Shown here: positions 1 to 10,199 of the stretch, piece after piece
Position numbering within the stretch: position 1 is the stretch's first letter
How the letters are laid out: the number at the start of each line of letters is the position of its first letter
Source of the DNA: Brachypodium distachyon
Lineage: Eukaryota > Streptophyta > Magnoliopsida > Poales > Poaceae
Direction of reading: 5' to 3'
Assembly: GCF_000005505.3 (NCBI RefSeq)
Contig: NC_016133.3
Location: 58,927,237-58,991,236 of the forward strand
Length of the DNA: 64,000 nucleotides
Position numbers and translations under genes: made by a program
Notes under the pieces: model-generated
The model's database searches: none
Told to the model about the DNA's origin: nothing
Seen by the model: the letters and a program-made list of their open reading frames with translations, nothing else

Positions 1-2083
1 TCTTTACAGCATCAGCCTTTTGCTCTTCCTCCCTAGCAGACTGCCGTTTACCATCTTTCCTGGACCCAAGATCAGCTGCTCCGAGTCCAGAAGCAATCGC
101 TTCTGCTTCAAGTGCATCGAGATCTAGCTTTTCTTTCTTCCTAATGGATTTCTTTTTCTTTGGTTTTTTAAACTGAAGCATTTCGTCAGGTGTAAAGTAA
201 TCTGATGCCATCTTTGCTGCAGAAGTAAGGTCTTCTGTCTTTTTCAGAACATGTCCACCTTCAATCCTTTTGCGGAGCTGTCAATGTGCAAATGTCAATT
301 AGTCCATCTAGCAGAAAGCTCCAACCAAGGTATTTCCAGGCTGTCCTCGGAAAAACTACAATGCAAATGGCATGTCATAATTTCAAGGGTCAAGATACCT
401 CTTCCAACTTCTTCTCTGCTTCACCAGTGAAGCGTCCACCTTCATCAAGTGTCACTCCCTGTCGAGTGAAAGGGCAAAAAAGGTTAAAGAAATATCAATA
501 TTAATATCTAGCAAATGAAGAAGAACAGCTTGTTTACCTCATCTTCCATTGGGTCATCATAATGTGAGAGCATAGGTTTCTTTGACAACGGATCATCATT
601 GAACCTACCGTCAGGTTCAGAAAACCAAATATTAGAGAGGAAAAATAAAATCTAAGAAACACCACAAGTCCACAACTACCAAGTTATGTGGTAATGAACC
701 TACTTGTCATCATATGTTCCTTTCTTTTGTGAAGCCTTGTAGGCTTCATTTCTTTGCTTCTGCTCACCAATCTCAATGTTCTCAAGCATATCAGCCTCTA
801 CAAATTTTTAAAATTTCCAGAAGTTAAAACTGAAGAGGGAACAAATAATAAGTGAAACAACAATGCATTACCTTCATTGATATCCCCATCAGCCAGAATA
901 CTCTGATCTTTGAGAGTCATGACAACTGCTCCGCCTTCTATGACCTTATCAAGCCCATGAAGAACCTTCACTCCAGACAAGTGGTCTGTTTTGTTTTTCA
1001 AAACCATTGGGTAAATACTATGACTTAAATAACTTATTACAGCTTGATATATTAGTGGTTGACCTATAAAAACTTGATAGCTAAAAGGATTTGTAGATAA
1101 CTACCTCCGCCGTGTTTATCCTCCTCATCGTCGTCATCACTATTTTCTGCTAACATGTCATCCTGAAGTTTGTACGGATAAAAGTTAGTAAAGGACATCT
1201 ATTGGCTTGAGAATATATCAAAAAACAATTATTTAATCATCACCTGTTCCTCAAATACTCGTGCAAGACGTAATGCCTTCTCTTGTTCAGCTTGTCTTTT
1301 TTCGTCAAGTTTACGACTCTTGCCTACCCATGATAAGATCTCAGAAGCATCATCTTTGTCATCCAGTATGCCCCCTTCCTTTTTATCCTTCCATCTTTCT
1401 TCCTTTGCCCTAAATTAGAAATTATTTGCATCTTATTTGTTCAGTTAAGAGATTTGATAGTGGGGTAAATTCTTAACTCAGAAAGACTAGTTAAGCAAAC
1501 AGGAACGCAATTACTCAACAGCATACCTCTCAATGCGTTCCCTGAGGGTAGATGTGGAGGTCTGCTCAGCCTCCCGCGGAGGATCAACTCCCTTCTTCTG
1601 GTCTCCCTCGTCGCTCTTAGACAAATCTGCATCTTGTCGATCCTTCCCCCTTGACTTCTCACGTTCTCTATCCTCCTTCTCCGGTCTCTCTTTCTCCTTG
1701 TCCTTGTCTCGGTTGCGGTTCCTCTCCTTGTCCCTATCCCTCCTCTCCTTTTCCTTATCACGCTCCCGCTCTGTATCCCTTTCCCGATCCTTCCCTCGAT
1801 CACGGTCGCGGCCACGATCACGCTCTGAATCCCTTTCCCTGTGCTTGCTGATATCCCTGTCTCTCTCCCTATCTCTATCCCTATCCCTATGCTTGCTATC
1901 ATCCTTGTCCCTCCTTCTCTCATCCTTATCTTTGTCCCTATCCCTGTCCCTCCTCCCACTAGCATGGTGATCCTTCTCCTCCCTTCTGTGCCTCTCCCTC
2001 CTCTCCTTGCTACGGTGCCTCTCGCCACCGTCCACATCCATCTCTTCCACTACCGCGTCCCTAGCATCGTCAGCCTCCCCCAT
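1..2083 (-). CDS. DOT2: SART1/Snu66-family tri-snRNP splicing factor DOT2 (5' part; runs off left edge)
   Basis: Family knowledge: SART-1 proteins (human SART1, yeast Snu66, Arabidopsis DOT2/MDF) belong to the U4/U6.U5 tri-snRNP and act in nuclear pre-mRNA splicing. Seen: the first exon encodes an Arg/Asp/Glu/Lys repeat tract of about 130 residues. Conserved blocks follow: ILSWVGKSRK, EKALRLARVFEEQ, GVKVLHGLDKVIEGGAV, LKDQSILADGDINE, ADMLENIEIGEQKQ and a Lys-rich basic stretch. Exons on the minus strand: 1527-2083, 1244-1409, 1105-1162, 872-985, 704-797, 538-604, 399-458 and <1-277. All have GT-AG borders and compatible phases. The start is the ATG at 2081-2083 (MGEADDARD); the in-frame GTG just upstream was not used. 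The C-terminal half lies outside the window. Long open frames on the other strand and frames over 1441-2270 are shadows of the repetitive RD tract. Confidence 0.93.
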
Positions 2084-3477
2084 CACCAGTCTACAATCAA
2101 CACCAATCAGAACCTCCCTCCCCTGGAAAATTACATCCCCCTGATCAGCCAGAGCATATCAAAGTATGAAACAATGGAAGAACGGATTGCTTGCCCCGAA
2201 AGTTCAGTCGCCTCATGTCAGATGCCCTTTAGTTCATTGCCATTGATCTTTTGCCCTTTTCTTTAAGTGTCAATTGTTAAATTGATTTTTCTCTCTTATT
2301 CAACAGGTTTCTATTCATCATAACAAATAGACCTTGTGAAAAGACCTAAATGCCTCGCTCTAATTCTCCTTAGCCCTAGATCAGAGACTAAGGCAGGCCT
2401 ATGTATTCGGTTGATTCGGTTTGACAAAATGTGTATTCCAGTAAGTACAGCATGGAGTTAAAATACAGTTCGGTTTGGTGTATACCAAACTATTTTGGTA
2501 TGGTTTCAGTAAATACCAAACTAACCAAAGTCTGTTGAATTCAAAATTAAGGCAGCAACATGTTACTTTTGTTTGTACATCTGATGACTGAATATTTGAG
2601 ATTGGTCTCCTAAAATAGAATATTTGAGTTTGATCAACAAGCATATCTGAACATTTTACTTTCAAAAAGTAACACTTGTACTCCTATTGATCAGCAAGCA
2701 TGAGGTACAACAGTAGAAATATATAGCCATAAGTAAAGGACATTACAAATAGCAGCATAGCCAATTTTCACTATTCAGTGATCTGTATAGGATAGCAGAA
2801 CACACATAAGCACAGCTGCAACCTGTATTAGCTTCAGGGTAGGGAGCATTATTAAGTAAAATAGCAGCCTTGAAACAGGTTAATGGAACTAACATCTATT
2901 ATAACTTTATCAGGTCTGTACTGCTCAGACTATGCCCTAGAAGCTGATTGCTTTCAGAAAACACCCTGATTTTTTTTTCACTTTGCACTTGTGTCTTTCT
3001 GCTGTTCTGCATGATAATTAATCTGCTTTGAAGTACGCTAAACGGCATAATTAATAATAATTATTGTTAAATTCGATGCTTAATGATCCCAACCATTCAT
3101 CATGTGTTGAAACGAAGATTGATCACCAGAAGCTAAACAATCCGTTCCCCCCAATGCACTGAAACTAATCAACTAAGTTTCCCCCATTGCACTGAAACTA
3201 ATCAACTAATGGGAACCATGGAGGAAATTTTGGAAATTATCGCTGGAGCTGCCGCGGCCGGGTGGACTGGTGCACTGGGCAGGACAAGGAGGCAGAGACC
3301 TCCTGGTCACGGGCGGAGGACCCAGTAGGGCAAGGTAGGGCGCCCGCCCTACCTTGATTTTTGCCTCAGTTACGAATTGGGGAAGATTATGAAACGGGGA
3401 TCTAAAGGGCGGAATCCGTTCGTGGTGTGATGGGAGGAGAAACGGTCGGGGTCGAGAGAATCGGAGGGGGGATCAAC
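2084..3477. other. DOT2 upstream spacer or leader intron; no gene seen
   Basis: This is AT-rich with no conserved reading frame. A possible acceptor (TTGATTGTAG on the minus strand) lies just upstream of the DOT2 ATG, so much of the stretch could be a 5'-leader intron. Around 2400-2530, TTCGGTTTGG and TATACCAAA motifs recur in both orientations, which looks like a decayed fold-back element, but I could not define its ends. A short direct repeat (CCCCCATTGCACTGAAACTA-like) occurs near 3149 and 3180. Confidence 0.5.
3332..3355. repeat. GC-rich near-perfect palindrome
   Basis: The 11-base arm AAGGTAGGGCG (3332-3342) and its exact complement (3345-3355) are separated by two bases (CC). It lies about 120 bp from the proposed DOT2 leader exon. 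It could be a cruciform-forming site or the edge of an old transposon. The sequence alone does not decide. Confidence 0.8.
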
Positions 3478-3786
3478 CTGCGGTGGAGGCGCTCGAGCGA
3501 GGAGGAAGACGAAGTAGGCTCGGGCGCTCGGCAGCGGGATGAGTGGCGGCGCTCGCGCGCGAGGAGGAAGAAGCGAGGGGGCTGTGGGGCTCGGCAAGGA
3601 GATGGGGAGAGGCGGTATAGCCTTTTTTTTTTAGAGGAGGAGGAGAGGGGGCATAGGGTTTAGGTGGCCACCAGGTCGGTCTGGCCCCGCACACCAGCCG
3701 ATCTAAGGTTAAACGGGACTGGCCCGGTCACAGCCCGGTGAAACCTGACTCCTCCAAGCACAGGCACGGCACCGTATAGCTGGGCC
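3478..3786 (-). promoter_or_regulatory. Candidate DOT2 promoter and non-coding first exon
   Basis: Seen: an abrupt GC-rich island. On the minus strand, TAAACCCTA (3654-3662, telo-box type) precedes a pyrimidine-rich stretch and then a CCACCGCAG/GTTGAT donor at 3477/3478. A TGGGCC site II motif lies at 3781-3786, distal to it. Known: teloboxes with site II motifs are typical of plant housekeeping promoters. Inferred: transcription starts near 3650 on the minus strand, and the leader exon (3478 to about 3650) is spliced to a point just upstream of the DOT2 ATG. It could instead be a captured fragment in a transposon. No transcript was seen. Confidence 0.4.
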
Positions 3787-6700
3787 AACTATCTAAGGAG
3801 TAAATGAGAATAACACATTACTAATAATGTTTAAGAATACATGGATGAAAAAATGATAAATTCGTGTTAGATGTCGTAACCCTTGCATCAAGTTAAGACA
3901 AATTATAAAATCGTTGTTAGATGTACATTTGTTTGGTCCTTTAGAATTTGTATTTGCGTCTCTGTATAAAACAAATATACAAAATTTCAATTAATTTAAC
4001 TCTGAATCATTAGAGGCAGCGATGGCGATGACTTGCATTTTTTACAGGGTCTGAGAAAAACGTTGGAGAAGGCAGTGATGACGAGTCAATTGTCGCCTGC
4101 ATCGGTGACCAATCTTTGACGGCGACGCCCGTGTGAGGTGGTGTGTGTAGCGTTCCAACGTAACTTTGTGCAGTCGACGACGATATAACCTGCAAAGACT
4201 GGTTCTCCGAGAGACGCAACTTCTGCACTCTTAGTTATTTTGCATATCTACTGTTGATGTCCATTATGATTGCTCCTTGATGTATTAATTGATGTACCTT
4301 TACTCGTATTTCTTGCTTAATGAAAGTCGAGAGGAAAATTATATTACTTAATGACAGTAGATATGGTAGCCATGCCCACGTGGTGTGTATTATTGTTTTA
4401 TGAGTTCTGATTTTGACACTCACATACTATGTTTCAAATTGTGTAGTTATTTCCATAAGATATCATGTCTCTCGAAGTATGAAGAAGGGTGTTGTTTATT
4501 AACTAAATATCTACTTGATATTTTTAGGTCGCTAAGTATGGAGATATTTTTGGAAGCAAAAAATAATTATAGTTTCACCCTTATAAAGATTTGAATTGTT
4601 GATCGTCTGCTCATCCCACTGAAGAACTGTTTGCAAATTATTATAACTGTCATACATTCAATGTTATAGATATTTATATTAAAACTTCAGATTATGGTTG
4701 ACATATACTATGATAAAAATTAATATTTAACATAAATATCACTAGATGATATACCATAAGATGTACCGACCAAAAAAATGCATTCTAAAAAAGTTTAAAA
4801 GAACCAAATTTATTAAAATATATTTTGCGAACCTAAAAAAATATTAAATGTGATATCTATATTAACTCATGATAAGAATTCGCCCTATCTAATTTTTTTT
4901 CGGTCCACCAGTAAGTGAGTGAGTTTTTTTGAGAGATTGGTAGGTCTTTTGCTGTGGACTAGCGGAGGCAGTTGTTTGTGACAGTCTGTAATTCTTCCGT
5001 CATCACGTAAACAAACAAGGAACTTCTGTGCTGGCCTTTGTTATGGAAAGTTGTTGTTTTTAACCACAAATTAGGCCTCGTATCCTATTGGGCACGGCAG
5101 TTATTGCCTATACGGTACAGCAGCAAAATCACGCACCCACAAACTTATAACAGTAGCTAGTTAAAAGAAAGCGAGATGCTTTGTCAAACAAACATTAGTT
5201 GCCTAATTATAGTACCGGCTGCCAGTACCACACGGTTTTGATGAAGTAGGAACTAATCCATGCAATTCAACTAGAAAGTAGGCTGCCAAATGAGGAGTCA
5301 ACGATTTAACTGATCTGATCAACCGCTGAAGCTGCTACGTTCAGTGGGCAAAAGTTATGTTGCGCTGAACGTTTGAGTTACAAATAGTACATAGTGTCCT
5401 GCTACATGTTACACGAATAATCTGAACCTAATGTGTGATCATACACAGTATTAGAATAACAACATAAATCAACTGCTGCAACAATCAGCTATCTATTTTC
5501 AATGGCAACCATCTTTTTCCAGTGGGACAAGATTTTCACCATTAATCATGAACTTTTTGCTTCAGCCTTCACCGAATTTGCGACCACCACTTAAAACTAT
5601 ATATACAAATGTCCCGCTTCATCCCTCACGGGACACGATCAAGAGTGTATCCGAGTGCCTCTAGCACGATCAAAGCCATTGCTTAGGCCAGCAATCCATG
5701 AGTTTGGCTCACAGCTGGTGGTAACAGAGCGATTCCATCAAAAGCCAAAGTCTTCACGTCTAACATGTAACGAGACCTGCAAAGTTAGAGAAGCTCAGTT
5801 CAAAACAAAGAGAAAGAATATTGCTACTGTGCTACTAAGTGCTAGTGATATACCAGTATAAGCTTGGCAAATTTGATAATGTTTTTAACCTCAATTATGT
5901 TAAACCAAGTATATCTATATTTCATATAAAATTGACTGATAGCCGAATCAATAGTATTATGTGGCCTCCGGATGACAAGAGCAACCCCAGATGGACACAA
6001 AATGAAACCTAGTTTTTTTTTCATTTACACAATAGTATACTTCAATTTGCAAACTCGAGCTTTCTTTCAACACAAACTCAATGGCTAAAAAATAATAGAC
6101 TCATCAAAGCAGTCCTTTCCTCAAAATGATGACTGTGAGCACTATCAATACTAATGTTTACGCCAGATACAAAATTATGTAGGCCAAATGCAATCAAACT
6201 TTTTAGAACATGGTAAGCACCAGGACAAAGTTTATAAACCATGATTTGGTTTTAGGTCAGGCAAGATAAATCGGTAAAGAACTATCCTTTCCCAACTTCC
6301 AAAAAGAGGATATTAGTTTGAGTGCAACCTAAAATAAATCTGGTTCAGGTACAATTGTTTTAACAAAATCATCACCCTAGAATTAACTTTAATACTCAGG
6401 AAAACTCAGAAATTATATGGTTCTATGATTATTATTATTTTGACTATTTTCCTTTGAGCAGAACATAAAACTTCTTAATCACAGGAAAGTTTGACTATAA
6501 AGATTACTGTGTGCCTTCAAATTGGCCTCAAGTGTGTTCACACTGGTCATTTAGTTCCGTTACTTTCTCTGTCATTTCTCAATAACCATGTAAAAAATCT
6601 GCTTATAGTTACCCATACAATTCTGACTACAGCTCAATAAGTAATACTCCCTCCGTTCCTTAATACTTGTCGTGGTTTTAGTGCAAGCAACTTCGCACTA

Positions 6701-7124
6701 AAACCACGACAAGTATTTAGGAACAGAAGGAGTAATCCTGTTCTTATCTACTTCCCAGGAACAGTGCAGCTTGAAACTGCTTAACTTTAACTTTATTGTG
6801 GCTATTTATGCTCAGAAATTTATACAAGATGAGATGGCCATAGCACATCCTTAAATTGGAATTCATGGAATCGGTAAACATCCTTTCTCACTCCTCTTTT
6901 TAGTTAACATGGCTTGAATATATACTCCTACATATGTAAAAAAAACTTGCAAATTAGAACTCACTGGCTTATATGTCGCTGCGGTAAACACACGATGAAA
7001 CACCTTACGGATTATATTCCAGAAAAATCTGAAACAAAATTGAGCATTTTTTGTAATTATGATAATACTCCCAGAATGCTAGTGCTACAACCTTACAAGG
7101 AAAAGCAACAAGAAGTTATACTCA
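3787..7124. other. Intergenic spacer between DOT2 and the mTERF gene
   Basis: AT-rich. Every reading frame is short and has no recognisable motif or splice support. Apart from the Stowaway element at 6647-6732 I recognise nothing. The right end, next to the mTERF stop codon, probably holds that gene's 3' UTR and poly(A) site on the minus strand. Confidence 0.6.
6647..6732. mobile_element. Stowaway-type MITE (Tc1/mariner family, non-autonomous)
   Basis: The element is 86 bp and starts with CTCCCTCCGTTCC, the hallmark grass Stowaway terminus. Its right end is the complement with one or two changes. It is flanked by TA on both sides (6645-6646 and 6733-6734), the expected target duplication. 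The inner arms (ACTTGTCGTGGTTTTAGTGC and its complement) make it almost entirely a fold-back hairpin. It has no coding capacity and probably lies in, or just beyond, the 3' UTR of the mTERF gene. Confidence 0.93.
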
Positions 7125-8615
7125 CTAGAGCATGACTGTCCGCCTGTATAGCACCTCATCATCACTATCCTCAATATCATCATCCGACACTAACTGGCTC
7201 CCAGGCATCTGAAGCTTCCCACCCATTGTAAAAGAAGGTCCTGGTGCATCGCCTTCAATAAAGTCCCCTCGCATTCTTTCCTCAAACCTCTGATCACTGC
7301 AGTTGAGAAACCAATCCAAGCTACACCTAATCCCCTTGCTCGCCACTCTCATGTACCTGGGCTTGATCCTCGACTCCAAGCTGTATGTAAAATACTCCGG
7401 GTAATCCAAAAGTTCACTTATTGGCCGCTTTAACTCGCTCTTGAAGAAGTAAAAACTGTTCTTCATGAGCTCGTTCCGCAGCAAAAGAATCTGTGGGCAC
7501 CGGACTAACATCCGCCCGACATCCTCATCGGTGATCCCTCGTCCACGGAGGAATTCTACAGGCTTGAGTATCACATTCTGATGCAAGCTCACAAGCTGTG
7601 GCAGCTTCTCGACAGCACGGGCAAACCCATCAGGGTCGATTTTGAGCTTCAAGTTGAAGAAGTACTGCTGCGCCGCTAGCTTAACTTTGAGAGGCAACCC
7701 CAGAATAGACGGGTACTGTGCAATCACAAGTGGCAGCACCTCCTTGCGGACGCCGAAGCTGAGCAACGCCTCGACATTTGGTCTGACCGTCTCCTGGAGA
7801 TGATAGCCAAGGATGTAGGGCCGCTTCTCGAGAATCCTTGCGAGGATCCGCATGGGCAGCCCGAGCGAGGTGATGTAGTCGCACAAGGGCTTGATGGTGG
7901 TGCCGACACGCATGCTAAGGAAGAAAGGGTAGTGGGTGACCATGGGGCCGATGTCACGCGGGGCGACGCCGACGATGCCGACGAGGTAGGCGACGGAGGT
8001 GCTGATGGTGCCGTCGGGCTTGAGGCCGAGGAGGTCGGGGTATCGGTCGAGGACGCGGGGGATGTCCTGGCGGTCGACGTCGAGCCCCCGGAGCGCCTTG
8101 ACGACGGGGGCGAGGTCGACGGCGACGGAGGCGTGGAGGCAGGCCGGGTAGGCGCGGACGAAGGCGGCGAGGCGGGCGCGCGTGACGCCGAGCTTCTCGA
8201 GGTAGGAGAGCACCGGGATGACGTTCTTGCGGAGGGAGCAGGCGAGGAGGAACGGGTAGGACGAGAGGTCGTCGGTGGAGAGGCCGAGGCGGAGGAGGAA
8301 GTCGAGGCGCTCCTGGAGCACGTCGAGGGAGGAAGGGAGCTCGACGGCCGCCAGCTCCCCCGCCGGGTCGGAGACGCCGGCGGAGCGGAGGAAGTCGAGG
8401 GCGAGGACGCGGGAGACGAGACGCTCCTTGCGGCCCTGGATGACGCCCCACGTCACCGACGGCATCTGGTACTCGGGCGGCGAGGCCGATGACGACGACT
8501 TGGAGGAGAGCGGCGCGACGAGGAGGAGGAGGCTGGCGGGTGGGGAGCCGTATGAAGCCACGGGCCCCGCATGGCCGAGGCTCCTGCGGAGGGCCGCGCG
8601 GGCGAGCGGGAGCAT
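7125..8615 (-). CDS. MTERF4: mTERF-domain organellar protein, MTERF4/BSM/RUG2 type
   Basis: A single-exon gene of 496 residues. Residues 1-45 are rich in Arg, Ala, Ser and Leu with few acidic residues, as expected of an organelle transit peptide. From about residue 85 to 420 there is a run of mTERF repeats: proline-led helical units such as YPFLLACSL, YPACLHAS, YPDLLGLKP, YPFFLSM, RPYILGYH, YPSILGLP, LPQLVSLH and CPQILLLR. The tail (MGGKLQMPGSQLVSDDDIEDSDDEVLYRR) resembles MTERF4 of maize and Arabidopsis. Known: that protein is chloroplast-localised and needed for group II intron splicing and plastid ribosome accumulation. The start is the first ATG of the frame (8613-8615), giving a complete transit peptide. 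Assignment to the MTERF4 subgroup rests on the tail and could be wrong; the mTERF family call is secure. Confidence 0.92.
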   Translation of the reverse strand: MLPLARAALRRSLGHAGPVASYGSPPASLLLLVAPLSSKSSSSASPPEYQMPSVTWGVIQGRKERLVSRVLALDFLRSAGVSDPAGELAAVELPSSLDVLQERLDFLLRLGLSTDDLSSYPFLLACSLRKNVIPVLSYLEKLGVTRARLAAFVRAYPACLHASVAVDLAPVVKALRGLDVDRQDIPRVLDRYPDLLGLKPDGTISTSVAYLVGIVGVAPRDIGPMVTHYPFFLSMRVGTTIKPLCDYITSLGLPMRILARILEKRPYILGYHLQETVRPNVEALLSFGVRKEVLPLVIAQYPSILGLPLKVKLAAQQYFFNLKLKIDPDGFARAVEKLPQLVSLHQNVILKPVEFLRGRGITDEDVGRMLVRCPQILLLRNELMKNSFYFFKSELKRPISELLDYPEYFTYSLESRIKPRYMRVASKGIRCSLDWFLNCSDQRFEERMRGDFIEGDAPGPSFTMGGKLQMPGSQLVSDDDIEDSDDEVLYRRTVML

Positions 8616-8923
8616 GGGTGTGCCGGGAGCGGCGGCGGCGGCTATAGCTAGGCGGAGAGGTTCCGCTGGAGAGAGTGGTGGAGCGGTAGGGGTGGGGTTT
8701 GTGAATTGTTGTTTCGCTCGACTCGGGCCGTGTCGTTTCGTTCCTGGGCCGCCGTGGAATGCGTCATGAGTGTGTATACATGGGGCTCGTCACGGTTGAG
8801 ATTGCTGGGCCGTGTACGAACTTCCCAGCGCATCTTGCAATGGGCCAGGAGTTGCTGGTGGGCTTCGTATACCATCGGGCCAACGCCGTGGCGGGCGAGC
8901 AACAGCGGCGGACGAACGTAGTT
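8616..8923 (-). promoter_or_regulatory. Proximal promoter of the mTERF gene with three site II motifs
   Basis: Three TGGGCC motifs (8745-8750, 8806-8811, 8841-8846) lie within 240 bp of the mTERF start codon. Such TCP-binding site II motifs are common upstream of plant organelle-biogenesis and translation genes. All sit between the gene and the LINE insertion point, so the proximal promoter survives although more distal sequence was moved 4.9 kb away. No TATA box was obvious. Confidence 0.55.
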
Positions 8924-8938
8924 ACGTACGGCGGGCAT
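8924..8938. repeat. Left target-site duplication of the LINE
   Basis: ACGTACGGCGGGCAT occurs here and again, identically, at 13856-13870 directly after an A-run. A 15-bp duplication at these two places is the expected product of target-primed reverse transcription. Confidence 0.93.
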
Positions 8939-9179
8939 AGGCGTCGTATGCACGTACAGACCTAGGGTTTCCTAGGGTTCTCGGCGACTTCGGCGGCGAT
9001 TTCTTCCCCGACGAAGCTTGACGCCGGATCTCTTCTGCTTTTCTCCTGATCTCTTCTCCCCCGACTCGGGCTGACTAAGGGGCTGGCTGGCCCAGCTTCC
9101 CGGCCTTGGTTGGGTGGTGGCGAGCTGAAGGGGAGGGGCTAGATCTGTTTTCTCATCTTGACTCGGTGAGGTCGGTGTC

Positions 9180-10199
9180 ATGGCGGCAGAGAGCTCTCAG
9201 CGCCGTGAGGGCAAGGAAGGCAAGTCGACGACCAATGTGGACGACATGTTGAGGACGCTAAAGCTCCATGATGCTGAACTCAATGATGTTGTGATCGTCA
9301 AGGACGATGTGGGCAATCTCCCATCGGTGAAGTGGATGGCGGTGGCGAAGGTTCTGACGAGGAAGAAGTTCGGCAAGGGAACACTGATGGAGACGATGTA
9401 CTCCGCCTGGGGTGCAGATCGGGAGGTCTCCTTCCGTGAACTGGAACCAAACCTGTTTCTCCTTCAAGCTTTTTGTTTGGGAGATTGGAAGAGGATCATG
9501 GAGGATGGTCTGTGGCTTTTCTGGAAGTGTGCTCTCATGACGGAACCCTACGACGGAGCATCTATGGCTCCAACGAAAATCCCAAACCACATGGATGTAT
9601 GGATCCAAATCCACAAGATACCACACCTGTATCGGAGTCAAGAAATCATCAAGCAACTTGCTAGCAGGGTGGGCGAGGTGCTGGCGGTTGATCCCTCAGC
9701 GGTTCCCACGATTCGTGGTGACTTCTTTAGGGTTAGGGTTCGCCTTGCCGCGGACTCTCCCTGACCAGGGTTGTCCCGCTCTCTCCGGAGGGGCAGGAAT
9801 GCATGTTGTTGCCCGTAATGTATGAGAAGATGCCGCGCTTCTGCGAAGTCTGCGGGCTGATGGGACATGGCAAGCTGGAGTGTGGCTCCGGGAAACATGT
9901 GGAGGAAGATCTCCAGTTTGGCGAGTGGATGCTGTCTGACGAGGCTCTCTGGCGGCCTGGTACGCCGGGTATGCGCGTGGGACGCAATTTTGGCGGTCAG
10001 TCGGGCCGTGGCGGCGGGCGCTCAAACTCCCGTGGTGGCCGGCCTGAGGGCTGTGGACGTGGTGAAGAACGGGTCTTCAGGAGGTGGAAACCGCGCCAAC
10101 CGGCGGACAGTGGAGGACGTAAGCGCTCTTCCACAGATGCGGGACTCAATAAGGATGATGATCTTGAGGACACCGTTTCCAGTCCGTTGAAGCCTGCAG
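9180..10199 (+). pseudogene. LINE ORF1: DUF4283 RNA-binding domain plus CCHC zinc knuckle, frameshifted
   Basis: The frame opens at 9180 (MAAESSQRREGK) with a DUF4283-like domain (LFLLQAFCLGDWKRIMEDGLWLFW and the following PNHMDVWIQIHKIPHLYR block). A one-base slip near 9763 shifts the frame. It resumes as LTRVVPLSPEGQECMLLPVMYEKMPRFCEVCGLMGHGKLEC, a CX2CX4HX4C knuckle with the usual preceding KMPRFC, then Gly/Arg-rich sequence. The frame then runs directly into endonuclease sequence in another frame near 10200, so the C-terminus is missing. Family knowledge: such ORF1 products bind element RNA. Confidence 0.88.

Noticed and set aside
1441..2266. Several open frames on both strands with Arg/Ser/Leu repeats
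   Set aside because: All are other readings of the DOT2 Arg/Asp/Glu repeat, which spliced exons place in one frame.
7800..8492. Long plus-strand open frame (230 codons) opposite the mTERF gene
   Set aside because: Its Asp/Glu/Val/Gly-rich product is what GC-rich codons read backwards give. The minus-strand frame carries clear mTERF repeats.
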